Shown piece by piece: positions 1 to 13,000 of a stretch of 64,000 nt of DNA (its first letter is position 1; the number at the start of each line of letters is the position of its first letter). The stretch covers positions 37,846,613 to 37,910,612 of the forward strand of contig CM043789.1 of NCBI GenBank assembly GCA_023974075.1, given 5' to 3'. Under the pieces are notes generated by a model. The model ran no database searches and was not told where the DNA came from. It saw only the letters and a program-made list of their open reading frames with translations. The stretch is from Chaenocephalus aceratus (Eukaryota > Chordata > Actinopteri > Perciformes > Channichthyidae). The translations under genes and the position numbers were made by a program.

Positions 1-441
1 TCGGATGAACTGTGAAACCAAAATGTCTCCGTGTTAGGGGAAATCCAATACCTCACATATTTCTAATGCAATTTAAGGGACAACAATTTAAAAACACCTC
101 CATAACTTTAATAATGACCCATAATCAAATGTCCATGACCATTCATATCGTATATGTACACAAACAGATGTGTAACGTAAACTTTAGTTATTGATAAACT
201 TTTGTCCAATGTCTAATAGATTGTAATGTTTATATTAACTGAAAATACCTTTAAGAGGCACATTGCAAACATTCTTTTTAATTATATTAGTCTGTCACTG
301 GCATTACAAAATAAGGGGAAACAGACCGAGTTATACCATTTATACTAATGAATTATAAATGTGTTTTTTTCTGGAAAAACAATATGGCAATATAAATATG
401 AAAACTTATAATTACATGGTTTTTAAAAAGGTTTTCCATGA
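1..441. other. Non-coding: dido1 intron or alternative 3'UTR
   Basis: AT-rich with no conserved coding block. A minus-strand ATTAAA lies near 278-283. It could serve as the poly(A) signal of a short dido1 form ending at 442, but the element is common by chance. Confidence 0.4.
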
Positions 442-562
442 CTATTGGAACCCTGAATTTAAGCCCTTGAGTAAAAAAATACCACAGTTGCAAACAAATA
501 AACCACTAAAGCGAGCAAGTCTCTGAAGAGCTGACTTATAAAAGCGTGATGAGATTAAGCAC

Positions 563-1016
563 CTTGTTTTCCCTGGTTTGAAGGCAGCCACTGAAGGGGG
601 GGGAGCCGGGGGCATCGGCAGCGGAGCTTTGGGTGCGACATCCACTGGAGCGCTGAAGGGAGCTGGGAGGGCTTCTGCTGAGCTGTTGGGGAGTCTCTCT
701 GCAGCCGGGTAGGTGACAGTCACCGCGGCGCTGTGCCTGGCCATGCGGGGGTCTCTGCGGGTGGTGCTGACACAGGACACGATGGGGGCGATGGGTGTGG
801 GGGCCTGGGCCAGAGGAGCCAGCATACTGAGGTCCAGCTGTGGCTGTGGCTCTGGGACAGCTGGCTCCACAGTCGGCTGGTAGGATGGAGGGACTTGGAC
901 AGGAGGAGACACGTCCCCCGACCTGGAGGAGGGCTGCTCGTGTCTCAGAGGCTTAGTGTCAGGCTTCTTGGTCAGTTTGGCTTTCTTAGCTGCAGGCTCA
1001 TCTTCTGACCTCTGAC
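563..1016 (-). CDS. dido1: dido1 exon 13, last exon visible
   Basis: Encodes GQRSEDEPAAKKAKLTKKPD (human GQVPSAEDEPAPKKQK) and then a Pro-rich stretch. The proposed donor is AAG before gtgctt at 562, leaving phase 2 for a SPOC exon outside the window. That donor is weak. If it is skipped, the frame runs to a TAG at 444-442 and gives a shorter protein ending in about 40 intron-encoded residues. Confidence 0.8.
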
Positions 1017-4000
1017 CTGGAGGGTAAGATTATAAGAATGATTGCTTGTGTGAAAAATCTCGCAAAGAAAATGTTGAAGAATTTTATTTAAATAAATGCG
1101 TGTCTGTCATTCATCAAGGAAAGTCGTGCAATATTTCTATATAAAAAAAATGCCATACTGTCATTCAAACTGTATGGCGACTTCAACAGTAAAAATGCTA
1201 TGAAGTTATTGGCTTGTGCATCATGAGCATTTTCTTCTGCTGCAGTTTAACATTGAAATCTGTGAATGTGACACTTACCGCTGTGAGTAAACAAAACATG
1301 ACATCAGTTTCACCCTTTCTTTAAATATTGTCTGGAGTAATGGAAACGCTGTAGGCAACAGGCTGCCAACCTCCTACACCTCAGTGTGCTAACCAAATGG
1401 TTTCATTATTTGAAAACTCATGCAGCGTGTAGAATAAAATCTGAGGTTGCTCAAAGAATTATGGAAAATGGCCACTTTTCAAAATGGACCTTACACTTCT
1501 GTGTGTCATTTACCTGTGCATATCAGACAGTTGAGGTCGAACAGATGAGTCCTGTGTTCAGAAGTAGTGTCCTTGAGCATTGTACTGAAAATGTCTGGCA
1601 TACTGCCGCCACTGTTGCCCTCCGCAGCAGAGGGCTGAGCCGAGGCTGGAGGAGTGGGCATCGACTCATCTTGGTCCTGTGAACACAGAAAACTCTGAGG
1701 TGAGCTTGAAAAACAAATCATTGCTTTTCAAATAACACCCAGTACTCTGGGTGTTAAAACAGATAAGGTGTAACACCCGGTAAAAAAAAAGCTTCAGAAA
1801 GAAAGAAACAGCATTGAAAAACAGGACAGTTTGCAAGATAGTTAACCCAGGATTTGTATTTGTAACTAAGCAACCCATGCAAAAGTGAAAAATAAGTGTT
1901 GAAGAGAGAAAGACAGCATGCCACCACTTACTGTAGCAGCGGCCATGCGAGAAGATGAAGTGTTGGCAGAGATACATACATCTCCATCAGATGTTGGTGG
2001 AGCGTCATCCATATCCATGCTATGAGAGTCATGCCTGTTGCCCAGTTTAGAGTGCCCTGAATGGGCCCTTGCACCGGGAGAGTGGGCCTGCAGGAGAACA
2101 GCACATGTTGTCTTTAGAGTTACCTACATTTAAACTTCATGTTTCATTAAAAATGAGAGTAGTATTTACCTCAGCGGTATCAGGCTTCTTCCACTCAGAT
2201 ATCTCTTTGGAAAGCAGCTCTTCAGCGCTCAGTCTCACCAGCCTGTACGGACTGACCTCACGACCCACCACTCTGTAGAACAAGCCCTGAGACACAACAC
2301 AATAATCATGAACATCAGTTACAAATACGCTTTTCAGGCTGAAGATACACAACTCTTTAAACATACACAAAATACGGAAAAAAGTTTACTTACTTTGTTT
2401 TTGGGATCTTTCAGGTTGAACATGAGGGACCTGTATTTGTTCTTGTACTTGCTGTCAGTGCTAAGGCAGAGGTTGAACATTTCCTTTTCAATGGCAACCG
2501 ACAGCTTTGACACTTCAGGCTCATTCATATTCAGGTCGTCACTGTCGCTCACCCTGGTGGTACCGAACACAACAAATGATGGTGTTCAAATCTGAAGTTG
2601 TACTGAAATATGTGTAGATGTTACGAACTTTGGACTCCTTACCTCTTAAAGATGATGTCAGTCAGCGAGCGCCGGATGTTTGTTCTCATCTGGTTGTTTG
2701 GTGGGGGCCGCACGGGGGACACAGTGGGCGCAGAAGGAGCTGGATGTGGAGGTCTGGAGGATGAGGAGTGGCTGGAGGGAGCTGAAGAGGGTGGAGTTGA
2801 TGGGACTCTGGAAGACGAAGAGGATGGAGGTTCCTTTTGTGGGGGCTGCTTCTTAGGAATGGTAAAGTTGGACTTGGTGACTCTCAGCGCTCCTGTGGCG
2901 TGGATCGGACCCTGAGGAAAGCGAGACTTGTTTTGGACGGGTATCGGACCGGGTTTCTTGGACTTTGCTGCAGTTTTACTCAGGGGTGTCGCAGGCTTCT
3001 TTGACGTCTTCGAGGTGGTGGTCTGAGGCTTCCTGCCCTTTGGGGAAACCTTGGCTGCTCTAGTCGCCGTGGACTTCTTGTTCCCTTTAGTAGGAGCAGG
3101 GGCTTTTGCTTGAGCAGGTTCCTTCTCACTCTGCTTCTCTTCCTTAGGGGGGGCTGCAAACCAAGAAGATACATACATGTTAAAATATGCAATCATTTGC
3201 AATATCAGCAGAAACATGTAGCAAGACAGAATGATGACTTTCAGATGACATTGCTGACTCATAAAGCTCCACATTATGAGATCATTAACTGTCATAGTTA
3301 CAATTAAGACCACCCACTCTTGATGAAAAAATTAAAACGTAATTCACAGGTTGTGTGCGCATCCTGAACACACTGCAATAAACATTCTTAAAAACACACA
3401 AAGTTGACGCCCTGGGCGGTTTAATAGCCCCTTTATTTGTAGCGGATACATTGTGCTGTTAATGCAGGTCCATTTGGGGAAGAAGCATTTTCTTCCTAAA
3501 CATTATTTAGAAGAAATGGGCTTCATACTCCCACCATATAACCGAATAGGAGGGAGGGGGAATGATGCACTCCTGTCTCGTGCAAAAGTACTCAGCAGAT
3601 ACTGAAAAGATAGAACCACAACTACCAGGTTGAAGTTCATAACTTCCTCATTTTCAAACTGTTAATTTAAATACATTTGTTTAATGAGCTCAGCCACAAA
3701 CCACAAACACTAGAACCAGCTAAGGCTCTGAGCTCGGTCTTAAAAAGTGAAAACCCAAAGTGTCAGTGGTAGTCATATGAATAATAGATGCAGATGCACA
3801 AGAATGTTCCTTAAACTAAAAAATATAGTATTATATTAACCGGTTATCACCAAGACTTGTATGGCAATACACACTCAGTTCAAACTGTCATATGCAGATG
3901 CTAGAGCGTCATCCATTATGTTCAAGCTGAATTAGAATAAGCATTACCCCACTTGAACACACAAATTATTCACCCACTGAAATGTAGAAACCACAAGATT

Positions 4001-7000
4001 ATTGTCCAGAACCACAGTATTGAGACCCGAAGCAACCAAAGTAAACCATCATCTAATTATAGTGTCACACCAAGCTAAATATGACTCAGAAGAAACAAGA
4101 ACAAATGAGCCATGACTTCTTCCTCCTGTTGGTCACTGCAGGCAATGGCCACACTGATTTCCTGACCTTAGAGGTGCAATTAGCTTTAAAAACGTGCTTT
4201 CTCATCAATAAAGATCCACATGTTGCCTTCAATGACCCCTTATAAAGGGAAACTAACTGTCCACATTTCATTGGAACAAACGATCCTCTTATATTTATCA
4301 AATCTCGTCAAAAGTGCAAAATGTGTAAAACACTAGAGGCTGGATGTCCTCCTCCTTTGCTCAGCCAGGTCTTCAGCTTCGTTCTTCTGCTGTGGCCCTT
4401 CTGAACTTCACTGCAGTATCTCCAGGAGGGGGGGGGGGGTCTCTGGCAGGGCTTCCTTCTTTTCCCGTCTGCTGAACATCTGGGGGGAGGGGGTGTCTTC
4501 TGTGTGATGCCTCCATAGTGTGTAGATAAATCAGTTGTAAATGCTTAGATTGAGCTGAACTTCCCACAGCAAGCCAACACTGCTCAGATAATCAATCGAG
4601 GCATCCTACAATCTGTTATATCACCTTTTATTTCAAAGCCAGTTTTCCAGGAGTGATGCATCATAATCAATATGAATAAAAAAGTCTTTGAAGTCAGCCT
4701 ATTAACCACAAAATGAAGGGTATAAATAAACTACTGCAGTGACAGCAGATATTATCAACTCAATATGAGCTATGTTAGCTTCTTTAGTCCACCTTAACAT
4801 GGGGGAGATCTGAGACACCTACCTGCTGGAGAAAGGGAGGGAAGAACCTTTTTAATGGGTCAACAGCTGAGGTGATGAACCTGGGAAGTGGAGACTTGTG
4901 TAGGAGGTTGTAAAAATCACACTCACTCATCACATTCATGCATCTAATAGTGAAGAGTTAAGTTGAGACTTTTCTTCCACATGGTCCCGTTTTCACCTAC
5001 ACCCCGGTCTTTAGCTATGGGGAAAGAGGTAATCCATCGATTAAGTGTCACACACTCAAAAGGGACAAGTTTGATATTGAAAAAGTCTAACTTGATGTAG
5101 CAGGGGCCTCTGCACTGACCTCTTGGCCATAGCATGGCTAGGGCCACACAAGGAACGCTAGGTCTACCTGGTATAATGTCTGTTATTCAAACTCCTGCTT
5201 TCAGTTTATAACCCAGGTATATCTATTAGGAATGTGGTTCTCCCGAGCTGACATCACTCCCAAAGCCACTGCCTCCAGTCTTAGTACCTAATCAAATGAC
5301 TAATCACCTGTGGAGAGTACCTTGGGGATAAATGCATTCTCTATTATTAAATACTTACCCAAAGCCACAAACAGCACTTACCTTTAGTCACAGCTGCCAA
5401 CATGTCATTAGCAGAAAGAAACCTTTACATTATCAAAATCACTTCATAATCACTTTGCAAATGTTTTTTAAGTCTAGCATACAGCGGAGTCCAGCTCCAC
5501 AGCACGTTACGTTAGCACCACATGTATAATATAAACATAACAACGTGGTTTCAAAAACAGCCCAAGACCTTCAAAGAGATACATACACTTTTTGTTTAAA
5601 ACTGTTGGTGATATGGGTGTAGTCTTTTCTGGTGTTACTGCAATGTAATTATGGTCGCTGGACCAGGATGCAGTGGCTGGCGGGGGCGGTTGTTCCTCAG
5701 CGTTCTCCTCCTCCTCTTCGTCGTCATCCTCATCATCATCATCATCGTCGTCATCCTCCTCATCATCATCATCTGGCTCCGAGCTGTAGTCTCCGTCGCT
5801 GTCCGAGTCCTCTGCTTCCTTTTGTTTTCTCTTGCCACCAGCGGCGCTCTTCTGCGTGGACGGGAAGAAACACATTCAGGCTTTTAGTTTCAGCACTCAG
5901 CAGTTTGACAGCATTAGTCAAAACAGAAAAAACGGTTGACTGATAAAAGAATTGCAAAATGCCAGGAAGATCTGTCCATGGTTATGATATGTAACTTGTA
6001 CGGCCTTCTTGCTCGCACTTTTAGTACAGTTCGAGAACATAGCATGTCCGAATTGCTCTATATGTAGCTTTTGTAAACATTACACTGTGTACCAAATATT
6101 TCTAGGCAGATAGGGTAATAACTTCATCATTAGCTACGTCTGAAAGCAGAAGTCTGGGGCAAATAATTGCATGTCTCTTGAGTGAGAATGTTACAAAATG
6201 ATTTAAAAAAAAAAGCCAAATTCTGGGAAAAAAAGTCAAAATTTAAAAAAGTAACATTTTGGGGGGAAAGGTCGGATTCTGAGAAAAATGTCAAATTTGA
6301 GATGCATTGTGGGACATGTAGTTTATGGGCAACGTGCTTCTGTAAATCGGAATGTAACCGTATAATAAACACTGTATTCTTTGCAAGCTCTTGTGGGACC
6401 ACATAACATGAAGTCACGGGCCAGATTTTGTCCCCGGGCCTTGAGTTTGACACCCCTGGTTTAAACAATATGAAAATAGTTATAAAAGCTAGTAAATAAA
6501 AGTTCCCCGCAAGCTAGTTCAGATTAGCCACTTGACAGAACATGGATGTTTATTTGCTTCCACACCCTTTACAGTTTCAATCTCACAAAAAGTATGTGGG
6601 CGTTTCTCAATGTCGAGTAAAGCTGCTGCAGAGCCACTATTTCAAGTATACTACGTCATCGAGTGGCGCCGAATGCTGGGCATTTAAACAGTCCTTCGGC
6701 GCCAGTCCATGACGTAGTATACTTGAAATAGTGGCTCGGCAGCAGGTATACTCGACATTGTGAAACGGCCTGAGTGGGTTTTCAAAGTAATAAAACCTCA
6801 GGATGTTTCCAGCTATGAGTGTGCAGGAAATAGGCCGTGACAAAAAGAGCACTGAAGAAGACTCCCGTGTGGATTTGGGGATGCAGAATTAGGTCAACAA
6901 TAGGCTTAGAAAAGATACAGAATATAAGCACACAATCAAACCAAACAGTAATACCGGTAAAATAATGTATACTGTTCGTCTAATTATTCATAAGGATGTA

Positions 7001-10000
7001 TGTGCAGTGGATATTTTCAAGCCTATAGGTGTTTTGTTTCTCTGCAGTCACCATTATGATAACATCAATGATACAGGACATTAAAGGCACAGACAAAAAG
7101 CTTGAAATGCATCTCTGTAACCAAAACCATGTGTCAATTAAAAACAAGGAGCAATATTTATGTAGATGTCCCTTTGGCTAAACACCCTAAAACAGGTTTA
7201 TCACCCCCAAACATAAAAGCGTACTGGGAAAGGATTCACTTTTCCAATCCGAGGCAATGTCTTCTTTTTCCCTTTTTGGATTATACAAATGTTATCTATA
7301 GGTGCGCTTCTGTTGAACCCCGTGATTCAGTTCATCACTCGGCCCTCAGATGTATTACAGTTGTTATTCTCATCACGGCTTCTTGTATGAAAAGGTTTAA
7401 AGGATTTCTGACTATATAAAAGCCTCACATCATGCAATCACATCACTTTGAATTAGTGATTGATTAATGGTTAAAGTTAAACGATAACATTGGGGAAATT
7501 GCTTTAAGTTTTGTGCTGCACACACTATACCAGACATTACAATTGCACCCAGTTGTAAACAAAAACATTTTTGATCATTTTGATGATGACTCCATTTCCC
7601 CCATGAGTCAGTAGACGGCCCGTTGTACAGTTTGTCTTATCAAGTGATTTGAACCTGCTCCATTGCAGGTTGCCAGAATGGGTTGATGACCAATTTAATT
7701 GGCTTCCTCAACATCAATACATTCTTATATATCAGAAAATAGCAGCTGATTGTTACCATTGGTTGAATAATTTGACCTCAAATTATTATTTTAGACACAT
7801 GAATGTTGGTTCTCTGAAATGCTAATCGACAGTGACACAGAAAGTAAAGGAAAGAATTTGTAGCGAACCAAGACACACCACAAAGGAAATCATTTCTCAG
7901 ATCTGGTAAAAACACAACATAGCAACATTTATATGACAGTTACGCTAAGGAAGTGCCGTGTGCTGCTACTGCCAAAATATAACTCCACTCCATGTTTTCT
8001 CATTAGGTGAAAGGCAAGAATATCTACGCTTAAAGGACAGGCAGAAGGCATTATTATCGAGTGGTCCGAGTTACCTTTGGTGCAGCCTTGGTTTTCTTTT
8101 CCGCGGCCTTGACCTTCTGCTTTGGCTCCTTGACGTCAGTGATGGACTTCATGGCTGCAGCGGCGTGTCTCAGGATGCAGTCATTACCACAGTACACAGA
8201 GTCCTGCTGAGCGTTATTCTCACAGCCCGGCCCGATGCATTTGGGAAGGGAAGACTCGTCCGCAGCTTTCGGCCCGGGCGTCTCTTCTGGGGGTTTCTCC
8301 TCTGGGGGCTTCTCCTCTGGGGGCGTCTCCTCTGGGGGCGTCTCCTCTGGGGGCGTCTCCTCTGGGAGCGTCTCCTCCGGCCCGGGCTTCTCCTCCGGCC
8401 CAGGCCTCCCCTCCGACCCGGGCTTCTCCTCCGAACCGGGCCTCTCCTCCGACCCGGGCTTCTCCTCTGGCCCCCCCCCTGTTGGTGTTGTGTTCAACTC
8501 TACGTTTGACACCACTTTCTGCTCCGCCTCTGGTTGTGCTTTCGGCTCGGCCTTCTTCTCCACAGCTGGTGCGGCTTTCTGGACTGCTTTTGGTTGGGTT
8601 GGCTGCTGTGCGGCCTGCTACATGTCGGTACACAGTACAAATTAACAGCTAAAGATGTCATTTTGTCATCTAGATTAAAATGTACTTATAAACCATTAAA
8701 CCCCCAAAATTGTGAATGTTAACTGCTTTAAATATCCAACAATCATATAATGGTTGAAATTGTGATTATTGATCAACACTAAACATGTACTATAGAGAGG
8801 CGAAGTCCCTCCCCTTCCGGTCGAGCTCCATGGGACCTTATTTCGGAAAAATTAGGTATTGAAGTCAATGGCGAGGAGAAAGATTATCTTTCGATCCCGT
8901 TTGAATTGTGCCACGAATTACACAGATGATGTTTGTCAATTTAAAAGATAATTTTGCAAGTAAAATAAAATAAAAATGTGTCGTAAAACTGTGAAATAAC
9001 ACTTTTTTTGGTGTGAAACCGCACCACACACCAAGACGGCCGTCACGTTGGCACATTTCACTTCTTTCTTTCAGAATGAGGCACAAAGTATTAAAAGAGG
9101 TGAAAATCACTCCAAGTCTGGGCATGTTGAGAGCTGCACGTACACACAAGGGGAGTTAGTCGGTTCCAAGAGCCAGCATGCGGGACCGGGATTTGTAGTC
9201 TTTCTAGTTGCGTATTTTTTTGGTTTTACGACAAACTGACTTTTTTGACATGGAAATAATTTTTGGAGATTGACAAACATCATATGTGTAATTCGTGGCA
9301 CAACTCAAACGGGATCGAGAGATACGTTTTCTCTCCCCATTGACTTCAATACATAATTTCCCCGAAATAAGGTCCCATGGGTTGGAAGTAGATGGGCGGG
9401 ACTTCGCCTCTATGAAGCATTGGAAGACAAAACATCAGGCAAATCAGTCAATAAATGATTAGCTGGACTCATAATAACACAGCCGTTGATTTGAGATCAG
9501 TTTGAACCTACCGGCTGAAAGATCTTAATCTTCTTCTTCCCAGTTGGATTAGTGGCTTTTTCTATCCTGCCTTTGATGCCCTGGTCCTCTGATCCCCTCT
9601 CTTCAGCTCCAATGGTGGAGGGTGGAAGTGCCGCCCCCAACTGAACACCTAACATACTGGAGTCTAGCCCAAAGGTTGCAGCGGAAAATAAGAGAGTCTG
9701 CGCTCTGGCCTTCCCCAGATCTATGTTAGAGGAGAGCATAGAAGTGGCGGGTCGGACCAACTGCTGTTTCTTAGCGGTGCAGTTGGGGCAAATGTAGTCT
9801 TCCCCATTTCTCTCCATCAGGCGCCCGCGGGCCTCAGTGATGCCCACACAGTCTCCATGGAACCACTCCTCACAGCGGTCACAGCAGATCATGAACCTGG
9901 AGAGCACAGAGCTTTTATAGTGCCAACCAAAACTCAGTCTAGCATTCTTTACCACACTTTTTGAGAATTAACACAACATGGAAATGTGGAAACACACTGT

Positions 10001-13000
10001 GGCTGTAAATACGAGCCTGACGACAAGAAGATGACATACATTGAAACTTAAAATGGCATTGTTTAAAGAGCAATTGGTATTATATTAATTAAAATGTACT
10101 TCATTGAAAAAAATCTTCCCTTCCTTCAGACTTCCTTACAGAGCCCCTCCTCCGACACACACATGACCAATGAGGGCACGAGATAAGTTTGTGCACGAGA
10201 TGGAAGCTGTCAGGCAGGTAGGCCATCCGGTTATTTTAGTCGGGCCGGCTCAGATGATTGGTCGTGCTTTTTACAGTGCTACGGCTTCCACAGATGACAA
10301 GTGTTTCTGAAGTGAATCACCTACCCCACCTTTAAATCGACTCTGCATCAGTGAGAATCAATTACAGGCTAATAATGGGAAATCTATTTTTACCATGCAT
10401 TTTTCCGATAATACAATTATAGCCGACAACCTGGCTCATAACACAAAGACAAATTAATTTCAACTACTTATTAACCGCAGCATCTACAGATTATAAGAAA
10501 GAAGGTGGTGCTATCCATATCTAACGTTGTTGGCGTTCTGTAACAGTTTCAGAGAAAGATAGCCTAGCCCCCCCCACACACACTTGCTGCTAAATACCAA
10601 CAAACTGCAATATGTGCAATATATAAATGCCGTTAATAACTGTACATTTGTAAATTGTGTAACTTGCTGCTGTTAAATACCAACCACCTATGTGCAATAT
10701 ATATAGATGCCGTTAATAACTGTAATATAGAACTGTTACAGGATGTGTATTTTTTTAATTATGTAACTTTTTATGATATATTTTTATTATATCATAACTT
10801 AGTACTAAAAAATGCATGTCACATATTTAACATGTGTAACATTAAGCTGTCTGTGGCTCTTTTTCCTGCTGTAACTACGCACATTTCCCCTCCGTGGGAC
10901 TAATAAAGGGATTCTGATTTATTTTGACATGATATATTTTACCAAAAATAAAAACTTCCAACACGGCAAATGATTCCTTATTTTTTGTTGTTTTAAGAAT
11001 AGTGATGTTAGTAAGATTTGTTTAGGTCTGAGCTATGGATTATTAAATCATCCATCCTTTCTTACTAAATCTAGAATGTCTTACCCTGAAGTTATTGTTT
11101 TAATACAACATTGAGACATATTCAGTTATCTGATAAGAAACCGGTAGATATTGGTCAAACTAACCCCATATTATATCACTCACAAATATCACAAATAAAT
11201 ACCTTTTGTTGTGTTTCTGGCGACAGATGCAATAAAGTGCATTGGGGTCATAACCTCCCTCATCTGAATCCATGGAAGACGACGTGGAGGAGGAAGATGA
11301 AGACATCGAAGAGTCATTCTCATCTTCGTTGTCGCCTTGTGGGTTGCGCATTATTCCAGAAGGTTGGGTGGCGTTCGGCTTCGTCTCCCTCTTGACAGGA
11401 GTGGTGATCTTGTTGCCGGGGGTGGGACCTTTAACAGGGGTGGTGCTCTTAGTGGCTGCCCTCTTTTTGTTGATGTATGTTCTTATGGGTCCACGTTTGA
11501 CAGTCATCGATGCAGGCTTGCCGGTGCTCTCCTCGTCAGTCTCTTTGTCCGAGTCCTTCTCCGTTTCCTCTTTGTCGTTTTCATCTCCATGTTGGTTCTC
11601 CTCCTCGACAACCTCCTTCTCCCCAGAGTCCTGCTCTGGCTGAGGCTGTGCTGCATTAGTGCCCTCTACATCTTCAGGACTGGGATTACTTTCTCCGTCT
11701 TTTTTCTCTTCATCTTTATCCTGTAGCTGGTCTTTCTTGGCAGCGTCTCTGCTGTCTTCATCATTCTCAGAGCTCCCCTCATCTTTGACTGTCACTCCAC
11801 CGCCTCCTCGAGTCTGTCTGCCGCCTTGACTTTTCCGTTGGGGCTGCTTCCTTGTGCTGCTTCTCGTCTTCCTCTCGGGGGACTCTGTCTTGTCCTCTGC
11901 AGCCTTGGTGTCAGCATTTCCATCGAAGCTGGCCTCTGAGGCAGTCTCTGCATCAGTTGGGGTTTGGGAAGGAGGATCTCCACTCTCCAGACTAGGAGGG
12001 GCGCTCCTTCTTGTCCCTCTTTTGGCGGTCGATAGGAATTCCTCTAGTTTGTCAGTGCGCTTAGGCTGCCTGCCGCTGCGCCGTACAGGACAGTCTGTTA
12101 CTGCCTCCACTGGCATATCTCTTTTTGCAACAGTGGACCGGCGGAAAGACCAGGTCTTCTTTAACTCACTGTTGGCCGGGGAAGAGTTCTCTGGCTCCTC
12201 TATCGTCTCTTTGGCCACATTCTCGCTCTCGGTGTGAAGCGGTTCTTTCTGCGATCTATTGCCTTCAACAAATCCTGTGAACAAACAAAGCAAGCTGTAT
12301 TCAAAGAGAACAGATGACTATCCACTACTAACTAACTATGACAGTCTTCAGGGTGTAACATAGCCAAGAAACTACACACTTTTACTGATGAGCCTACAAA
12401 ACCAATTATAACAATTATTATTTGTTTTAATCATTTAAAGATCATAGAACCACAACTGTGCCCAGTATTGCTACAATGTCAACACCCCTTCATTGTGAGT
12501 GGAAGAGATGCTCAGCCAAGGTACCTTGAGAGCAGCTATCCATACTGTCCTGGCTCTGCTCTGTTTCAGGAGCTACACAAAGCTCAGGGCTCGCATTCTC
12601 CTCCATAGATGATCGAGACAATCACTACGTTCAAACAGAATGTCAACAGTTAAGAGAAGAGCACAAGAGACCAGCCATGAGTCACTCTTTCCATTTTATA
12701 ATACGGCAAATACTGGGGGGGTGGGGGGGCTTATTAATAAGGCAAGCTGCTATTACCAAGATGTTCCCATCACCAGGAGAAATTGTGTTGTTCATTTAAA
12801 ATGTAGCCAAAACAGAATTACTTCATATAATAGTATTCCATCTTACACACATTCATTTGTCCTTATTCTATGTATTATGGCATTTTCAATTGCATAGCTT
12901 AAGAGATCATGCTCTTCAATTTAAGAGCCTATTATGATCCGTTTCCTTTTATAAGAAGTGTTGGTTCAGTGCAATACAGATTTTTTTCAAGTTCCTTAAA

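Noticed and set aside
1666..1977. Minus-strand frame extending upstream of dido1 exon 12
   Set aside because: Intron read-through; the conserved block begins at the acceptor at 1676.
2610..2915. Plus-strand frame rich in Gly/Glu (101 residues)
   Set aside because: Opposite the Ser/Pro-rich linker of dido1 exon 8; no start context or splice support.
3154..5586. Search for a hidden dido1 exon in the 2.4-kb intron
   Set aside because: Exons 7 and 8 join in phase, and the alignment to human DIDO1 leaves no missing segment.
5632..5943. Plus-strand His-rich and Ile/Val-rich frames
   Set aside because: Produced by reading the (GAT)n-type acidic tract of dido1 exon 7 on the wrong strand.
8235..8645. 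Plus-strand frame of 136 residues (SSGG repeats) opposite dido1 exon 6
   Set aside because: It is the complement of the Pro/Glu minisatellite. A tandem repeat without stops leaves several frames open, and the minus-strand frame is the one that matches DIDO1.
11272..11726. Plus-strand frames of 123 and 129 residues opposite dido1 exon 4
   Set aside because: Shadows of the acidic, low-complexity coding strand; Ser/Leu/Phe-rich with no family resemblance.
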